In this document: piece by piece, positions 1 through 9,777 of the stretch | Numbering within the stretch: the stretch's first letter is position 1 | Layout: the number at the start of each line of letters is the position of its first letter | NCBI GenBank assembly: GCA_051883695.1 | Contig: JBJEUF010000008.1 | Coordinates: 23,996-87,995 of the forward strand | Reading direction: 5' to 3' | Length of the DNA stretch: 64,000 bases | Origin: UBA11524 sp051883695 | Lineage (GTDB): Bacteria; Bacillota; Clostridia; Christensenellales; Aristaeellaceae | Translations under genes and position numbers: made by a program | Notes under the pieces: model-generated | Database searches by the model: none | What the model saw: only the letters and a program-made list of their open reading frames with translations | Told to the model about the DNA's origin: nothing

Positions 1-18
1 GCCTCCCGGTATATTCGC

Positions 19-468
19 TCAGAACAATTTGGTCGAGTCCATCAGCATCGTCACCGGGCCGTCGTTGACCAGCGAAACCTGCATGTCCGCGCCGAAGACG
101 CCGGTTTCCACATGGATGCCCTGCGCGCGCCACGCTTCCACCAGGCCCTCATAAAGCGGAACGGCCTTGTCCGGGCGGGCCGCGGCGGTAAAGCCGGGAC
201 GGCGCTGGGAGCGCGCATCACCATAGAGCGTGAACTGGCTGATGGCAAGGATCTCGCCGCCCACGTCAAGGATGGATTTGTTCATCTTGCCGTTTTCATC
301 CTCAAAGATGCGCAGCGTGGGGATTTTCGTTGCCATATACTGCAGATCCTTCTCCGTGTCGTCCACGCTCACGCCGATGAGGATCATGTAGCCGTGTCCG
401 CACCTGCCGACGGTCTGTCCGGAGATGGCGACGGAAGCGGATGTCACCCGCTGAATGACACAGCGCAT
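19..468 (-). CDS. dtd: D-aminoacyl-tRNA deacylase
   Basis: Hydrolyses D-amino acids wrongly attached to tRNA in the cytoplasm, keeping them out of translation. The 149-residue protein has the normal family length. The family motif SQFTLYGD is at residues 77-84 and the cross-subunit motif NDGPVT at 135-140; these build the active site of the DTD homodimer. The ATG has GGAGG eight bases upstream. It is the last visible gene of a recJ-rel-dtd operon on the minus strand, a common Firmicute order, about 70 bp after rel. Nothing unusual is seen, and the identification is secure. Confidence 0.97.
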   Translation of the reverse strand: MRCVIQRVTSASVAISGQTVGRCGHGYMILIGVSVDDTEKDLQYMATKIPTLRIFEDENGKMNKSILDVGGEILAISQFTLYGDARSQRRPGFTAAARPDKAVPLYEGLVEAWRAQGIHVETGVFGADMQVSLVNDGPVTMLMDSTKLF

Positions 469-537
469 GGGAAATACCTCCTTGAGGAAAGGCCCTCCGC
501 TGCAGGAGAGCCTGAAATACAGCGCGCAGCGGGCGCA

Positions 538-2739
538 TCACGCGCGGAACACGTCGATCACGTCCGACTTGCGCATCAGCTGCTTGACCACCTTGTCCAT
601 CTGCTCGCGGGACTTGACCTCCACCACGAAGCGGAAGGTTGCGATGTGGGTTTTCTCGTCCAGCGCGGTGTTGAGCGTCTTGATCGTGATGTTCATCTCG
701 CCCAGCGCCGTTGCCAGCTCCACCAGCAGATTCGGCTTGTCATAAGCCACGATCTTGATCGAAGCGGTGAACGCGCCGGTGTTCTCATCCGCCCAGCCCA
801 CCTCGATGCGCCGCTCCTGTTCGGCGGACAGGGCGTTGGCGCAGTTCGCCTTGTGGATGGTCACGCCGCGGCCGCGGGTGATGTAGCCCACAATGTCGTC
901 GCCGGGCACGGGCGTGCAGCACAGGGCAAAGCGCACGGGGATGTCCACATCCTCCATGCCGGGCATGATGATGCCATGGTTTACCCTGTGGGCAGGCCGG
1001 GGCTGCTTGGTATCCTCGGGTACGACGAGATCCTCCAGCTTGGGCACGGCGTTGGCCTGGGCCTGCCGCTGCTCCTCCACCAGACGGGACACCACATACA
1101 CCGCCGCCATCCCGCCGTAACCCACAGCCGCGAAGATATCATCCACGGTGGTGAAGCCATACTTGCGCATTATGGAATCATAGAATTCCGGGCGGATCAG
1201 GTCCGTTGGCGCATAGCCCCGCCTGCGGCACTCGCGCTCCACCATGGAGCGGCCCAGCTCGATGTTCTCATCCTTGAATTCATTCTTGAGAAAGGCGCGA
1301 ATCTTCGCCCGGGCCTGCGGCGTCTTGCAGATGCGCAGCCAGTCGGTGGACGGCCCCTTTGAATTAGCGCTGGTGATGATTTCCACCCGGTCGCCGGTCT
1401 GGAGCACCGTGTCCAGGGGCATGATCTTGCCGTTGATCTTGCTGCCCGTGCACTTGTTGCCCACGCCGGTGTGGATCCGATAGGCAAAGTCCAGCGGCGT
1501 CGCGCCCTTGGGCATGGAAATCACGTCGCCCTTGGGCGTAAAGAGGAAGACCTCCTCCGCGAACAGGTCGGTTTTGAGGGTGTCGATGAATTCCTTGGAA
1601 TCGCGGGTGTCGCTTTGCCAGTCCAGAATCTGCCGCACCCAGAACAGCTTGCTGTCCAGGCTGTTGCCCGTGCCGCCGCCCTCCTTGTAGCGCCAGTGCG
1701 CCGCGATGCCGTATTCCGCGATGCGGTGCATCTCCCAGGTTCTGATCTGCACCTCAAAGGGGAAGGGCATCTTGCGCCCGCCGACCACCGTGGTGTGCAG
1801 CGACTGGTACATGTTGGCCTTGGGCACGGAGATGTAATCCTTGAAGCGGCCCGGCATCTGGTTCCACAGCGTGTGCACGATGCCCAGCACCGCGTAGCAG
1901 TCCGGCACCGAGTCCACCAGCACGCGGATGGCAATCAGGTCGTAAATCTGGTCGAAGGGCTTGTTCTGCAGCACCATTTTGCGATAGATGCTGTAGAAGG
2001 ATTTCGGGCGGCCGTCGATGTCATAATGGATGTGCTGCTCATCCAGCTTTTCGGACAGCTCCGCAATCACCATGCGGATATTCTCCTGCCGCTCGGAGCG
2101 CTTCTGGCCCACCAGCTGCACCAGCTTCTGGTAGCCGGCCGGGTCGATATAGCGCAGGGAGAGATCCTCCAGCTCCTGCTTGATGGCATACACGCCCAGG
2201 CGATGCGCCAGCGGCGCGTAGATATCCAGCGTCTCCCGGGCAATGGCAAGCTGCCGCTCCGGGCGCTGGAACTTGAGCGTGCGCATATTGTGCAGACGAT
2301 CCGCCAGCTTGATGAGCACCACGCGGATATCCCGGGACATGGCGATGATCATCTTGCGCAGGGATTCGGCCTGCGCCTCCTCCTTGTCGGTGAAGTCCAG
2401 CTTGTCCAGCTTCGTCACGCCGTCCACCAGCGCCGCCACCTCATCGCCGAATTCGGTGCGCAGCGTGTCCAGCGTGATGCTCTCGCAGTCCTCCACCGTG
2501 TCGTGCAGCAGCCCGGCGGCAATCGTCGGCGGGTCGATCATCAGCTCCGTCAGGATGCTCGCCACAAAGCAGGGATGAATAAAGTACGGTTCGCCGCTCT
2601 TCCGCTTCTGATCCCGGTGGGCTTCCTCGGCAAAGAGATACGCCTTGCGCACCAGCTCCGCGCCGTCACCGGGGGTATATTTCTGTACGCGCGCCAGCAT
2701 CGTGTCCAGCGGCATCGCTTCATATACAGTATAGGTCAT
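538..2739 (-). CDS. rel: Bifunctional (p)ppGpp synthetase/hydrolase (Rel)
   Basis: Long RelA/SpoT homologue that makes and degrades the alarmone (p)ppGpp in the stringent response. The 733 residues show an intact HD hydrolase domain (HD at residues 79-80 in LLHDTVED), a synthetase domain with the EVQIRT and HWRYKEG stretches, a TGS domain starting near FLFTPKGD, and a C-terminal ACT domain. With both catalytic domains intact it should be a true bifunctional Rel. I chose the ATG at 2739 (MTYTVYEA) because GGGAGG lies upstream at an 11-base spacing; the frame stays open a further 30 codons, but that would run into the recJ stop. It lies 41 bp after recJ in the same operon. Confidence 0.96.
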   Translation of the reverse strand: MTYTVYEAMPLDTMLARVQKYTPGDGAELVRKAYLFAEEAHRDQKRKSGEPYFIHPCFVASILTELMIDPPTIAAGLLHDTVEDCESITLDTLRTEFGDEVAALVDGVTKLDKLDFTDKEEAQAESLRKMIIAMSRDIRVVLIKLADRLHNMRTLKFQRPERQLAIARETLDIYAPLAHRLGVYAIKQELEDLSLRYIDPAGYQKLVQLVGQKRSERQENIRMVIAELSEKLDEQHIHYDIDGRPKSFYSIYRKMVLQNKPFDQIYDLIAIRVLVDSVPDCYAVLGIVHTLWNQMPGRFKDYISVPKANMYQSLHTTVVGGRKMPFPFEVQIRTWEMHRIAEYGIAAHWRYKEGGGTGNSLDSKLFWVRQILDWQSDTRDSKEFIDTLKTDLFAEEVFLFTPKGDVISMPKGATPLDFAYRIHTGVGNKCTGSKINGKIMPLDTVLQTGDRVEIITSANSKGPSTDWLRICKTPQARAKIRAFLKNEFKDENIELGRSMVERECRRRGYAPTDLIRPEFYDSIMRKYGFTTVDDIFAAVGYGGMAAVYVVSRLVEEQRQAQANAVPKLEDLVVPEDTKQPRPAHRVNHGIIMPGMEDVDIPVRFALCCTPVPGDDIVGYITRGRGVTIHKANCANALSAEQERRIEVGWADENTGAFTASIKIVAYDKPNLLVELATALGEMNITIKTLNTALDEKTHIATFRFVVEVKSREQMDKVVKQLMRKSDVIDVFRA

Positions 2740-2780
2740 CTTGTGAGCATCCTCCCTTCCACAATCATTCCGGACAGGCA

Positions 2781-5099
2781 TCAAAGGGCCCGAAGGTATC
2801 TGACCAGTGCGCTGTCCTCCATCCGGCACCTTTCCGGCGGCAGCAGACGCACGGCATAGGGCTCCAGGCTCATCTCCACCAGATGCACCTGATGGAAGGC
2901 CAGTATCCCGGTCAGCGCCTGCGCTGCGGTCAGCCCCGCGTCCGCACCCAGCTGGCTCGCCGCCATCGTGCCGCCCTGACGGACGCGCCGGTACAGCGTC
3001 CTGAGCGTCTCGTCATCCATGGCCAGCGATGCCAGCAGCTCGCGGAAAGCCGGATTCGGCTTCATCGCATGGAGCGTCGCCCGGGGACAGCGCCCGGCGA
3101 TCATCGCCGCCTCGCCCGGCAGCACGTCGCCGTCCAGCAGCACGATGTCCGTCCAGATGTCGCTGAGCTTCCCGATGTCCGGCGCCATCAGCAGCGTGTT
3201 GAAGCCCCGCATGTCGCGCACCCGGCCCAGCGCCGTATCCGCCTGGCATTCCGCCATCGCGCGAAGGGCCGCCGACCGCTCGTGACCGATCAGCAGCACC
3301 CCCCGGCCGGATTGCATCAGGCGGCGCACCGCAGGAAGCGTCACGCTGTCCACGGCGCGGGGAATTTTGTTATCATTCGCCGCAAGGGCGGCAATTTCCT
3401 GCAAAAGACAGCGGAAAAGCACATCCTCCTCCGGGAGCGTCACCGCGCCCTCCGCCTGCGTGATGGCCTCCACCTGCAGCTGCGCCGTCACTCTGCCGCG
3501 GAACTCGTTGCGGCCGGGCGTAAAGAGCACGTCCACGCGCTCCAGCCCCTCATCCGCCACGTCGCCCAGCCCGAAGGCGATGCCGTCCCGGATCGTCTGA
3601 CCGTCCAGCAGCGTCATTTTCAGGTGCGTGCGCGTCTTGCCCACGCGCATCGCCTGCTGCAGGGACGCATCCCTGACCAGGAACACCGGGCTGGGGTTGC
3701 CGTAGCCCGTGGGCTGCATCGCGTCCAGACGGTCGATCATCTCCAGATCAACCTCCTGCAGGCGCAGCGCCAGATCGTACTCCTTCGCCGGAATGTAGCA
3801 GCGCAGGTCGCAGTTCTCATTGATGGCCAGGTTCAGCCGCCGCCGCAGCTCCGGCACAAGGCTGGATTGCATGGTCAGTCCGGCTGCCTGCTCATGACCG
3901 CCGAAGCGGATGAACAGGTCCTTGCACACCGACAGCATCCCGTGGATGTTGACGCCGGGAATCGACCGGCAGGAGCCGACCGCCACGCCGTCCTGCTCGG
4001 TCAGGACGATGGTGGGAAAATGATACCTCTCGCAGATGCGCCCGGCGGCAAGGCCAATCACCCCATGATTCCAGCCCTGCCCCATGACGATGATAACCCG
4101 GTCGTCGCGGAAGTCCACGCATGTGTCAATCATGGCGATGGCCTTCTGGGTGATGTCCTGCTCGATGGCCTGCCGCTGCTGATTCGCCTGATCCAGATGC
4201 ATGGCGATGGCCTCGGCCTCCGCGTCCGTCTCCGCCGTCAGCAGCCGCACGCCCTGAGCCGCGTCCTCCAGCCTGCCGCCCGCGTTCAGCCTCGGCGCAA
4301 GCCGGAAGCCCACATGCCCGGTGTTCACCGGCGGATGCACATCGCTGACCTGCATCAGCGCACGGATGCCGGGGCGGCTCGAATCCGCCATCAGCCGCAG
4401 GCCCTCCCGGACGATCACGCGGTTCTCGTCGATCAGCGGCACGATGTCCGCCACCGTCGCCAGCGCAGCCAGGTCGATGCGGCGCATCACGCCTTCCATG
4501 CCCAGCAGCGCCTGCGTGATCTTCAGCGCCACCCCCGCACCGCACAGCCGCCGGAAGGGGTACTCCCCCAGCAGCGGATTGAGCACCGCGTCCGCCGGGC
4601 TGGCCGTGTCCGCCAGCTGGTGATGATCGGTGACGATGACCGTCATGCCCAGCATCTGCGCCAGGCGCACCTCCTCATGGTTGGTGATGCCGCAGTCCAC
4701 GGTGATGAGCACGCAGTACTCCTGCGCCATTTCGCGCACCGCATCGGCATTGAGCCCGTAGCCCTCCCCATGGCGCGAGGGAATGCGGAAGGACACCCGT
4801 GCGCCCAGCTCCCGCAGCGTTTCCAGCATGATGGAGGTGGCGGACACGCCGTCCACATCGTAATCACCGTAAACGATGATGGGCGCATCCAGCGTGACCG
4901 CGTCTCGGATGATGCGCACAGCCTTGTCCATGTCCTGCATGAGGAAGGGATCATGCAGCTGGGATACATCCGGGTGCAGGAAGCGCTCCGCCTTTTCCGG
5001 GGTATCCACGCCCCGGCTGCGCAGGAGGGCAGAAAGCCACAGCGGCAGATCACCGATGGGGCCCGGAGACTCCGCTCCGCGCCGGACAAAGTGCAGCAT
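2781..5099 (-). CDS. recJ: Single-stranded-DNA-specific exonuclease RecJ
   Basis: 5'-3' single-strand DNA exonuclease of recombination and mismatch repair, member of the DHH phosphoesterase family. Motif I VYGDYDVDG is at about residues 76-84, a DCG at 135-137, and the family motif DHH at 158-160; the DHHA1 domain follows (FGGHEQAAG). A long C-terminal extension, typical of Firmicute RecJ, takes the protein to 772 residues. The start at 5099 (MLHFVRRG) has a purine-rich GGGAGGGAAGG just upstream; the frame stays open for 52 more codons, but those are not RecJ-like. First gene of recJ-rel-dtd, with a consensus promoter and a leader hairpin upstream. Confidence 0.95.
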   Translation of the reverse strand: MLHFVRRGAESPGPIGDLPLWLSALLRSRGVDTPEKAERFLHPDVSQLHDPFLMQDMDKAVRIIRDAVTLDAPIIVYGDYDVDGVSATSIMLETLRELGARVSFRIPSRHGEGYGLNADAVREMAQEYCVLITVDCGITNHEEVRLAQMLGMTVIVTDHHQLADTASPADAVLNPLLGEYPFRRLCGAGVALKITQALLGMEGVMRRIDLAALATVADIVPLIDENRVIVREGLRLMADSSRPGIRALMQVSDVHPPVNTGHVGFRLAPRLNAGGRLEDAAQGVRLLTAETDAEAEAIAMHLDQANQQRQAIEQDITQKAIAMIDTCVDFRDDRVIIVMGQGWNHGVIGLAAGRICERYHFPTIVLTEQDGVAVGSCRSIPGVNIHGMLSVCKDLFIRFGGHEQAAGLTMQSSLVPELRRRLNLAINENCDLRCYIPAKEYDLALRLQEVDLEMIDRLDAMQPTGYGNPSPVFLVRDASLQQAMRVGKTRTHLKMTLLDGQTIRDGIAFGLGDVADEGLERVDVLFTPGRNEFRGRVTAQLQVEAITQAEGAVTLPEEDVLFRCLLQEIAALAANDNKIPRAVDSVTLPAVRRLMQSGRGVLLIGHERSAALRAMAECQADTALGRVRDMRGFNTLLMAPDIGKLSDIWTDIVLLDGDVLPGEAAMIAGRCPRATLHAMKPNPAFRELLASLAMDDETLRTLYRRVRQGGTMAASQLGADAGLTAAQALTGILAFHQVHLVEMSLEPYAVRLLPPERCRMEDSALVRYLRAL

Positions 5100-5129
5100 G
5101 GCCTTCCCTCCCTTCCCCGTAAAGCAAAC

Positions 5130-5158
5130 GGGAGAAGCCGCGCAATGGAGCTTCTCCC
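5130..5158 (-). promoter_or_regulatory. Leader hairpin upstream of recJ
   Basis: A perfect 9-bp inverted repeat (GGGAGAAGC / GCTTCTCCC, arms 5130-5138 and 5150-5158) with an 11-base loop lies in the transcribed leader between the recJ promoter and its ribosome site. There is only a weak run of T after it, so an attenuator or mRNA-stability role is possible but not shown. Confidence 0.4.
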
Positions 5159-5181
5159 ATGACAGGCATACAGATGATGGT

Positions 5182-5210
5182 ATTATAGCGTTATCGCGCT
5201 GATTCGTCAA
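5182..5210 (-). promoter_or_regulatory. Promoter of the recJ-rel-dtd operon
   Basis: On the minus strand a -35 TTGACG (5205-5210) and a -10 TATAAT (5182-5187) are separated by exactly 17 bases. The predicted start, near 5175, gives a leader of about 75 nt before recJ. A near-consensus housekeeping sigma site. Confidence 0.8.
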
Positions 5211-5367
5211 GCAGAACCGTTTGGGGAGCATTGCAGCCTCCCGCTCCCTCCGCACACGAAAAAAACAAGTCTCCGCCCCATCCGCTGAAAGGAGTTTTCT
5301 CCGGGGCTGACGAATATTCCCCCGTTGTTTTCACAGAACAGCAAATCCACAACAGAAGGCGATTGTG

Positions 5368-6537
5368 ATGCAGCAAGACCAACCCTATCTCGTCCCCGAT
5401 TATTACACCGCGTTCCGCTGCAAGCAGGGCGCTTGCCGAACCCCCTGCTGCGAAGGCTGGCCGATCTCCTTTTCCATGCAGGACTATTTTCATCTGCTGA
5501 GCGTCCCCTGCTCGCCCGGGCTGCGGCGGAAGCTGGACGGCGCGATGCACCTGTGCGAGCACCCGATGCCGGAGCACTACGCGCAGATCAGCCCAAGGTA
5601 TGACGGCAAATGCCCGCTCCACCTGCCCGACGGCCGGTGTCAGATGCACGCGGAGCTGGGCGAGGAAACCCTCAGCGCCGTCTGCCGGCTGTATCCGCGC
5701 GGCGTGCGCACGGGCGAATACCGCGAATGCTCCTGCGCCAACAGCTGCGAGGCGGTGGTCGAAACGCTCCTTGCCCACCCGGAGCCGCTGCGCTTTTCGC
5801 CCGTTCCGCTCCATCCCGGCGTGCCGGACTCTCACCCGCGCATTCATTATTTCCATACCGCCGGACGGGAGCAGGAGATTCGCCTGTGGCTGATCGCCCG
5901 GCTGCAGAATCGCACCGTTCCCCTGCCCCAGCGGATGCTGCTGCTGGGCGAGGGCCTGCGGGCTGTCGACGAGGCGCTGAACGCGCGGGACGACGCGCGT
6001 CTGGACGATCTGCTGACCGGCCGGGCGTCCTTTCCCGTCCCGGAGGCCATCGGTGCAGGGCGGGAGCAGCTGATGGCCGGGCTGGACACCGCCGCGCAGA
6101 TGCTGGACGTGATGGATGAGCGCAGCCGCTCCATCCGGGATTACGGCGAGGCTGCGCTGGCGTATTTCGGTCAGGGCAACGCCGCCTTTGACCGGTATCA
6201 GGCCGCCAGCGCGCAGTTCGCCGCCCTTGTGCCCGAATGGGAGTCATGGTTTGAGAACCTGATTGTGAACCACATGTTCTTCGCGCAGTTCCCCTTCCAG
6301 GATCGCCCGGTGCCCCTCATGGACGAGTATCTGGCCCTTTGCGCGGTGTATACGCTGCTGCGGTTTCTCTGCGTCGGCTGGACGGCGGAGCATCCGCGAC
6401 GGGAAGCCGCTGTGGATGTATGCGCTGCAGCCTTCCGCCTGATCGACCACACGGAGTTCGACCGGGTCGCCGCGCCGATTCTCCGCCGCATGGGCTGCGA
6501 CGACTGGCTGCACCTGCGGCAGCTGCTGTGCCTGTGA
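5368..6537 (+). CDS. FliB-like cysteine-rich protein (putative flagellin lysine-N-methylase family)
   Basis: The 389-residue protein has an N-terminal cysteine cluster (FRCKQGACRTPCCEGW) and a second one (GKCPLHLPDGRCQMH, then AVCRLYPRG, then CSCANSCE). This arrangement matches proteins annotated as flagellin lysine-N-methylase (FliB), in which the cysteines probably hold an iron-sulfur or metal centre. A GTG at 5365 directly precedes the ATG; I prefer the ATG at 5368, with AGAAGG eight bases upstream. No flagellar gene is near, so the substrate here may not be flagellin. It stands alone, divergent from recJ, and ends at a strong terminator. Family assignment is fairly sure, the exact reaction is not. 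Confidence 0.7.
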   Translation: MQQDQPYLVPDYYTAFRCKQGACRTPCCEGWPISFSMQDYFHLLSVPCSPGLRRKLDGAMHLCEHPMPEHYAQISPRYDGKCPLHLPDGRCQMHAELGEETLSAVCRLYPRGVRTGEYRECSCANSCEAVVETLLAHPEPLRFSPVPLHPGVPDSHPRIHYFHTAGREQEIRLWLIARLQNRTVPLPQRMLLLGEGLRAVDEALNARDDARLDDLLTGRASFPVPEAIGAGREQLMAGLDTAAQMLDVMDERSRSIRDYGEAALAYFGQGNAAFDRYQAASAQFAALVPEWESWFENLIVNHMFFAQFPFQDRPVPLMDEYLALCAVYTLLRFLCVGWTAEHPRREAAVDVCAAAFRLIDHTEFDRVAAPILRRMGCDDWLHLRQLLCL

Positions 6538-6608
6538 AGGAACAAACGTCTGACGATCGCAGGCCCTTGCCCCATGCGAAACACACGGTGTGCAGGATAT
6601 ACAACAGG

Positions 6609-6657
6609 AAAAGCGAGCAGCCTCTGTCCGTTTCAGATTTCTGCTCGCTTTTCTTTT
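6609..6657 (+). terminator. Terminator of the fliB-like gene
   Basis: A 12-bp perfect stem (AAAAGCGAGCAG / CTGCTCGCTTTT) with a 20-base loop is followed by CTTTT. The A-rich left side makes it usable from the minus strand too, between two convergent genes. Confidence 0.85.
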
Positions 6658-6687
6658 ATGTGCAGCAGCCGTTTTCCTGCCCCGCCT

Positions 6688-7227
6688 TTACGGCTTGCAG
6701 CGTCCGCACGGCTTGTAGCCCTTGCTGATCGCTTCCTCGCGACTGTTCAGCATGACCTTGTTGGACTCCTTGATGTCATTGACCGAGCTGCAGGACGGGT
6801 CGTGGAATTTCCCGGTGCCTTTGTTGCCGATATAGGTCTCTGTGTTCGTCGGCGACCCTGCCGGGCCTGTGACCGTCCGGCCCGTTCCGTCACGCACATC
6901 TCCCTGTACAAAAAGGCCGTTCCGGTATTCGCCGATCTCCACGCTGCCGTTGTCCCAGTAGGAGCCGCCCTGACCGTTCATCAGGCCGCCCGCCCAGTAG
7001 CCCACATAATGCCAGGCTACGCCGTCGTCGTTGACGGCGCAGAAGACCCCGAAGCCCTCCGGCTTCCCGTTTTTCATCTCCCCCGAGTACAGGCCGCTTC
7101 GGGTGTATTCGGCAGTGACGAGCGTGTAGGACCGCTGCGAAACCATTTCCGCAGCAGCGGTCGTTCCGGCAAAAAGCGGGAGCGCCAGAAGCAGGAGCGT
7201 CCACAGCAATGTCAGTTTCTTTTTCAC
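6688..7227 (-). CDS. Secreted MORN-repeat protein with C-terminal Ada-like zinc-site module
   Basis: The 179-residue product begins with a signal peptide (KKKLTLLWTLLLLALPLFAG, then TTAAAE). Three MORN-like repeats follow (YSGEMKNGKPEGFGVF, YVGYWAGGLMNGQGG, IGEYRNGLFVQGDV). The C-terminus (YIGNKGTGKFHDPSC, then GYKPCGRCKP) matches the small Ada-type metal-binding module often found at the end of secreted nucleases and ComEC-like hydrolases, with one His and three Cys as likely zinc ligands. The start is the GTG at 7227, seven bases after AGGAGG. It follows the metallo-hydrolase gene by 11 bp and is co-transcribed with it. The function is unknown; an envelope or DNA-linked role with its partner is inference. 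Confidence 0.8.
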   Translation of the reverse strand: MKKKLTLLWTLLLLALPLFAGTTAAAEMVSQRSYTLVTAEYTRSGLYSGEMKNGKPEGFGVFCAVNDDGVAWHYVGYWAGGLMNGQGGSYWDNGSVEIGEYRNGLFVQGDVRDGTGRTVTGPAGSPTNTETYIGNKGTGKFHDPSCSSVNDIKESNKVMLNSREEAISKGYKPCGRCKP

Positions 7228-7238
7228 AGATGTTCCTC

Positions 7239-8072
7239 CTATCTCTTTCGCGGGTTCTTCTCCGTCTGGAAGGTCAGGCTTTGTCCGTCGCTGCGGCAGA
7301 TGATCGTTCCGTACAGATCCGTCCGCAGCACCGTGCAGCCCCTCGCCCACAGCTCTGTCAGCGTCCAGTCCGACGGGTGTCCATACGGATTGTCCTTTCC
7401 CACGCTGATGACGGCATAGTCCGGATGCACCGCCTCCAGGAATGCCCTGCTGCTGGACGTGTCGGACCCGTGGTGGGCCACCTTCAGTACATCCGCATGG
7501 AGATCGGCGCCTCCGGTCAGCAGACGGCCCTCCGCCGCCTGCTCCGCATCACCAGTGAACAGGAAGGAGGTTTCCCCATAATCAACGCGCAGCACGATCG
7601 AAAGATCGTTGACACCGGATGTCCCGTCCGAGGACGACAGAAAGGTGACCACCGCGCCCCCCAGCTGAAAGGTGTCCCCGCGCTGCGGCACCGTCAGGGC
7701 ACACGCCTGTTTCCGGGCATACTTCAGGAGACTCTGGAACGGCCTGCTGTCATAGTCCGTAACCGGTGAGTAAACCGTCTCCACCATGCAGGCATTCAGC
7801 GCCGCCGCCAGGCCGCCCGCATGATCCTCATGGGGATGGGTGGATACAACGCATTTCAGGTGGCTCAGGCCCAGCGTGTTGCGCAGGTACGAAAAGATGA
7901 ACTGGCTGTCCGCGCTGTTGCCGCCGTCAATGAGCATGGCCTCGCCATCGCACAGGAGAACCGCCGCATCGCCCTGACCCACATCGAGGAAATGAACGGT
8001 CAGCTCAGCCATGGAGAGGATGGGAAGTGCCAGCAGCGTCAGGCAAAGAATCAGGAACCAACGTATTTTCAT
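7239..8072 (-). CDS. Secreted metallo-beta-lactamase-fold hydrolase (ComEC C-terminal-domain-like)
   Basis: The 277-residue protein has a signal peptide (MKIRWFLILCLTLLALPILS) and then the ComEC/Rec2-type metallo-beta-lactamase domain: FLDVGQGDA, the metal motif THPHEDHAGG, FLFTGDAE, and KVAHHGSDTSS. In ComEC this domain is the presumed nuclease or phosphodiesterase; stand-alone secreted forms are common in clostridia and uncharacterised. The ATG at 8072 has GGAAG six bases upstream and leads directly into the signal peptide; an ATG 24 bases further up has no clear site. It is first in a two-gene operon with the MORN/zinc protein and has its own promoter. Confidence 0.85.
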   Translation of the reverse strand: MKIRWFLILCLTLLALPILSMAELTVHFLDVGQGDAAVLLCDGEAMLIDGGNSADSQFIFSYLRNTLGLSHLKCVVSTHPHEDHAGGLAAALNACMVETVYSPVTDYDSRPFQSLLKYARKQACALTVPQRGDTFQLGGAVVTFLSSSDGTSGVNDLSIVLRVDYGETSFLFTGDAEQAAEGRLLTGGADLHADVLKVAHHGSDTSSSRAFLEAVHPDYAVISVGKDNPYGHPSDWTLTELWARGCTVLRTDLYGTIICRSDGQSLTFQTEKNPRKR

Positions 8073-8134
8073 AACAATCTTCCAAGGGACATGCATCCCG
8101 CCGGGTGATCAGGCAAGATCATTCTTGCAGTACA

Positions 8135-8163
8135 ATTATATACCATAAGTGTTGATTTTGCAA
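8135..8163 (-). promoter_or_regulatory. Promoter of the MBL hydrolase/MORN operon
   Basis: Minus-strand TTGCAA (8158-8163), 17-base spacer, TATAAT (8135-8140). It sits back to back with the metK riboswitch promoter. Confidence 0.7.
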
Positions 8164-8222
8164 TCGCAGAATCCAAGCGCCGTTCCATCTGTCTCAACGT
8201 ACGGTTTGGCACAAATTTCCCC

Positions 8223-8251
8223 TTGACGAACGCCGTCGTATATGATAGTAT
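8223..8251 (+). promoter_or_regulatory. Promoter of the SAM riboswitch/metK transcript
   Basis: TTGACG at 8223-8228 and TAGTAT at 8246-8251 with a 17-base spacer. Transcription would start near 8258, just before the first riboswitch helix at 8269. The -10 is imperfect and the overlapping TATACT at 8249-8254 is an alternative. Confidence 0.6.
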
Positions 8252-8268
8252 ACTCACGCAACTGAATA

Positions 8269-8382
8269 CCTTATCACGAGTGGCAGAGGGATGGGCCCAA
8301 TGAAGCCACGGCAGCCCGCGCAAGCGAAGGTGCCAATTCCCACAGTACGCACACGCGGTTTCCGCAGTACTGACAGATAAGG
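8269..8382 (+). ncRNA. SAM-I (S-box) riboswitch aptamer
   Basis: The conserved S-box landmarks appear in order: CTTATCACGAGTGGCAGAGG at the start, then GGGCCCAATGAAGCC, the GGTGCCAATTCCCACAG block, and the closing GACAGATAAGG that pairs with the first strand to form helix P1. It binds S-adenosylmethionine. It is followed by an intrinsic terminator and then metK, so high SAM should terminate transcription and shut off SAM synthesis. The assignment rests on several conserved blocks at correct spacing. Confidence 0.96.
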
Positions 8383-8400
8383 ACGATCACTGTGATCCAC

Positions 8401-8435
8401 CCGGCTGTTTGTGTGCACACAGCCGGTTTTCTTTT
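8401..8435 (+). terminator. S-box expression-platform terminator
   Basis: Stem CCGGCTGT / ACAGCCGG (8401-8408 and 8419-8426) followed by TTTTCTTTT. It lies 18 bases after the aptamer and 42 bases before metK, so it is the regulated terminator, not the end of a gene. A small palindrome (8385-8397) between aptamer and terminator may belong to the antiterminator. Confidence 0.9.
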
Positions 8436-8476
8436 GGGTTTGTTGCCCCTGAACCGGAAAGGAGTCCACCAAAGTC

Positions 8477-9643
<1,167 letters not shown>

Positions 9644-9648
9644 GCAAC

Positions 9649-9692
9649 AGGCCGGAACGATTCCTGCGAAAACAGGTCGTTCCGGCCTTTCT
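9649..9692 (+). terminator. Terminator of metK
   Basis: 12-bp perfect stem (AGGCCGGAACGA / TCGTTCCGGCCT) with a 16-base loop, followed by TTCT. It begins just after the metK stop codon. Confidence 0.9.
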
Positions 9693-9741
9693 GTGCCGCG
9701 ACAATTCTCCGCGCCCTTCGACATTTCCTGCGTTGCGAATC

Positions 9742-9770
9742 TTGACAAGATTTGTTCTTTGTATTATTAT
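9742..9770 (+). promoter_or_regulatory. Promoter of the GntR-family regulator gene
   Basis: Consensus TTGACA (9742-9747) and TATTAT (9765-9770) with a 17-base spacer. A palindrome starts eight bases downstream of the -10, right over the expected transcription start. Confidence 0.85.
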
Positions 9771-9777
9771 TGTATCC

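Noticed and set aside
2883..5162. 759-codon open frame antisense to recJ
   Set aside because: High GC and codon bias keep the opposite strand open. The product is a H/R/Q-rich string without domains, whereas the minus-strand frame is a clear RecJ.
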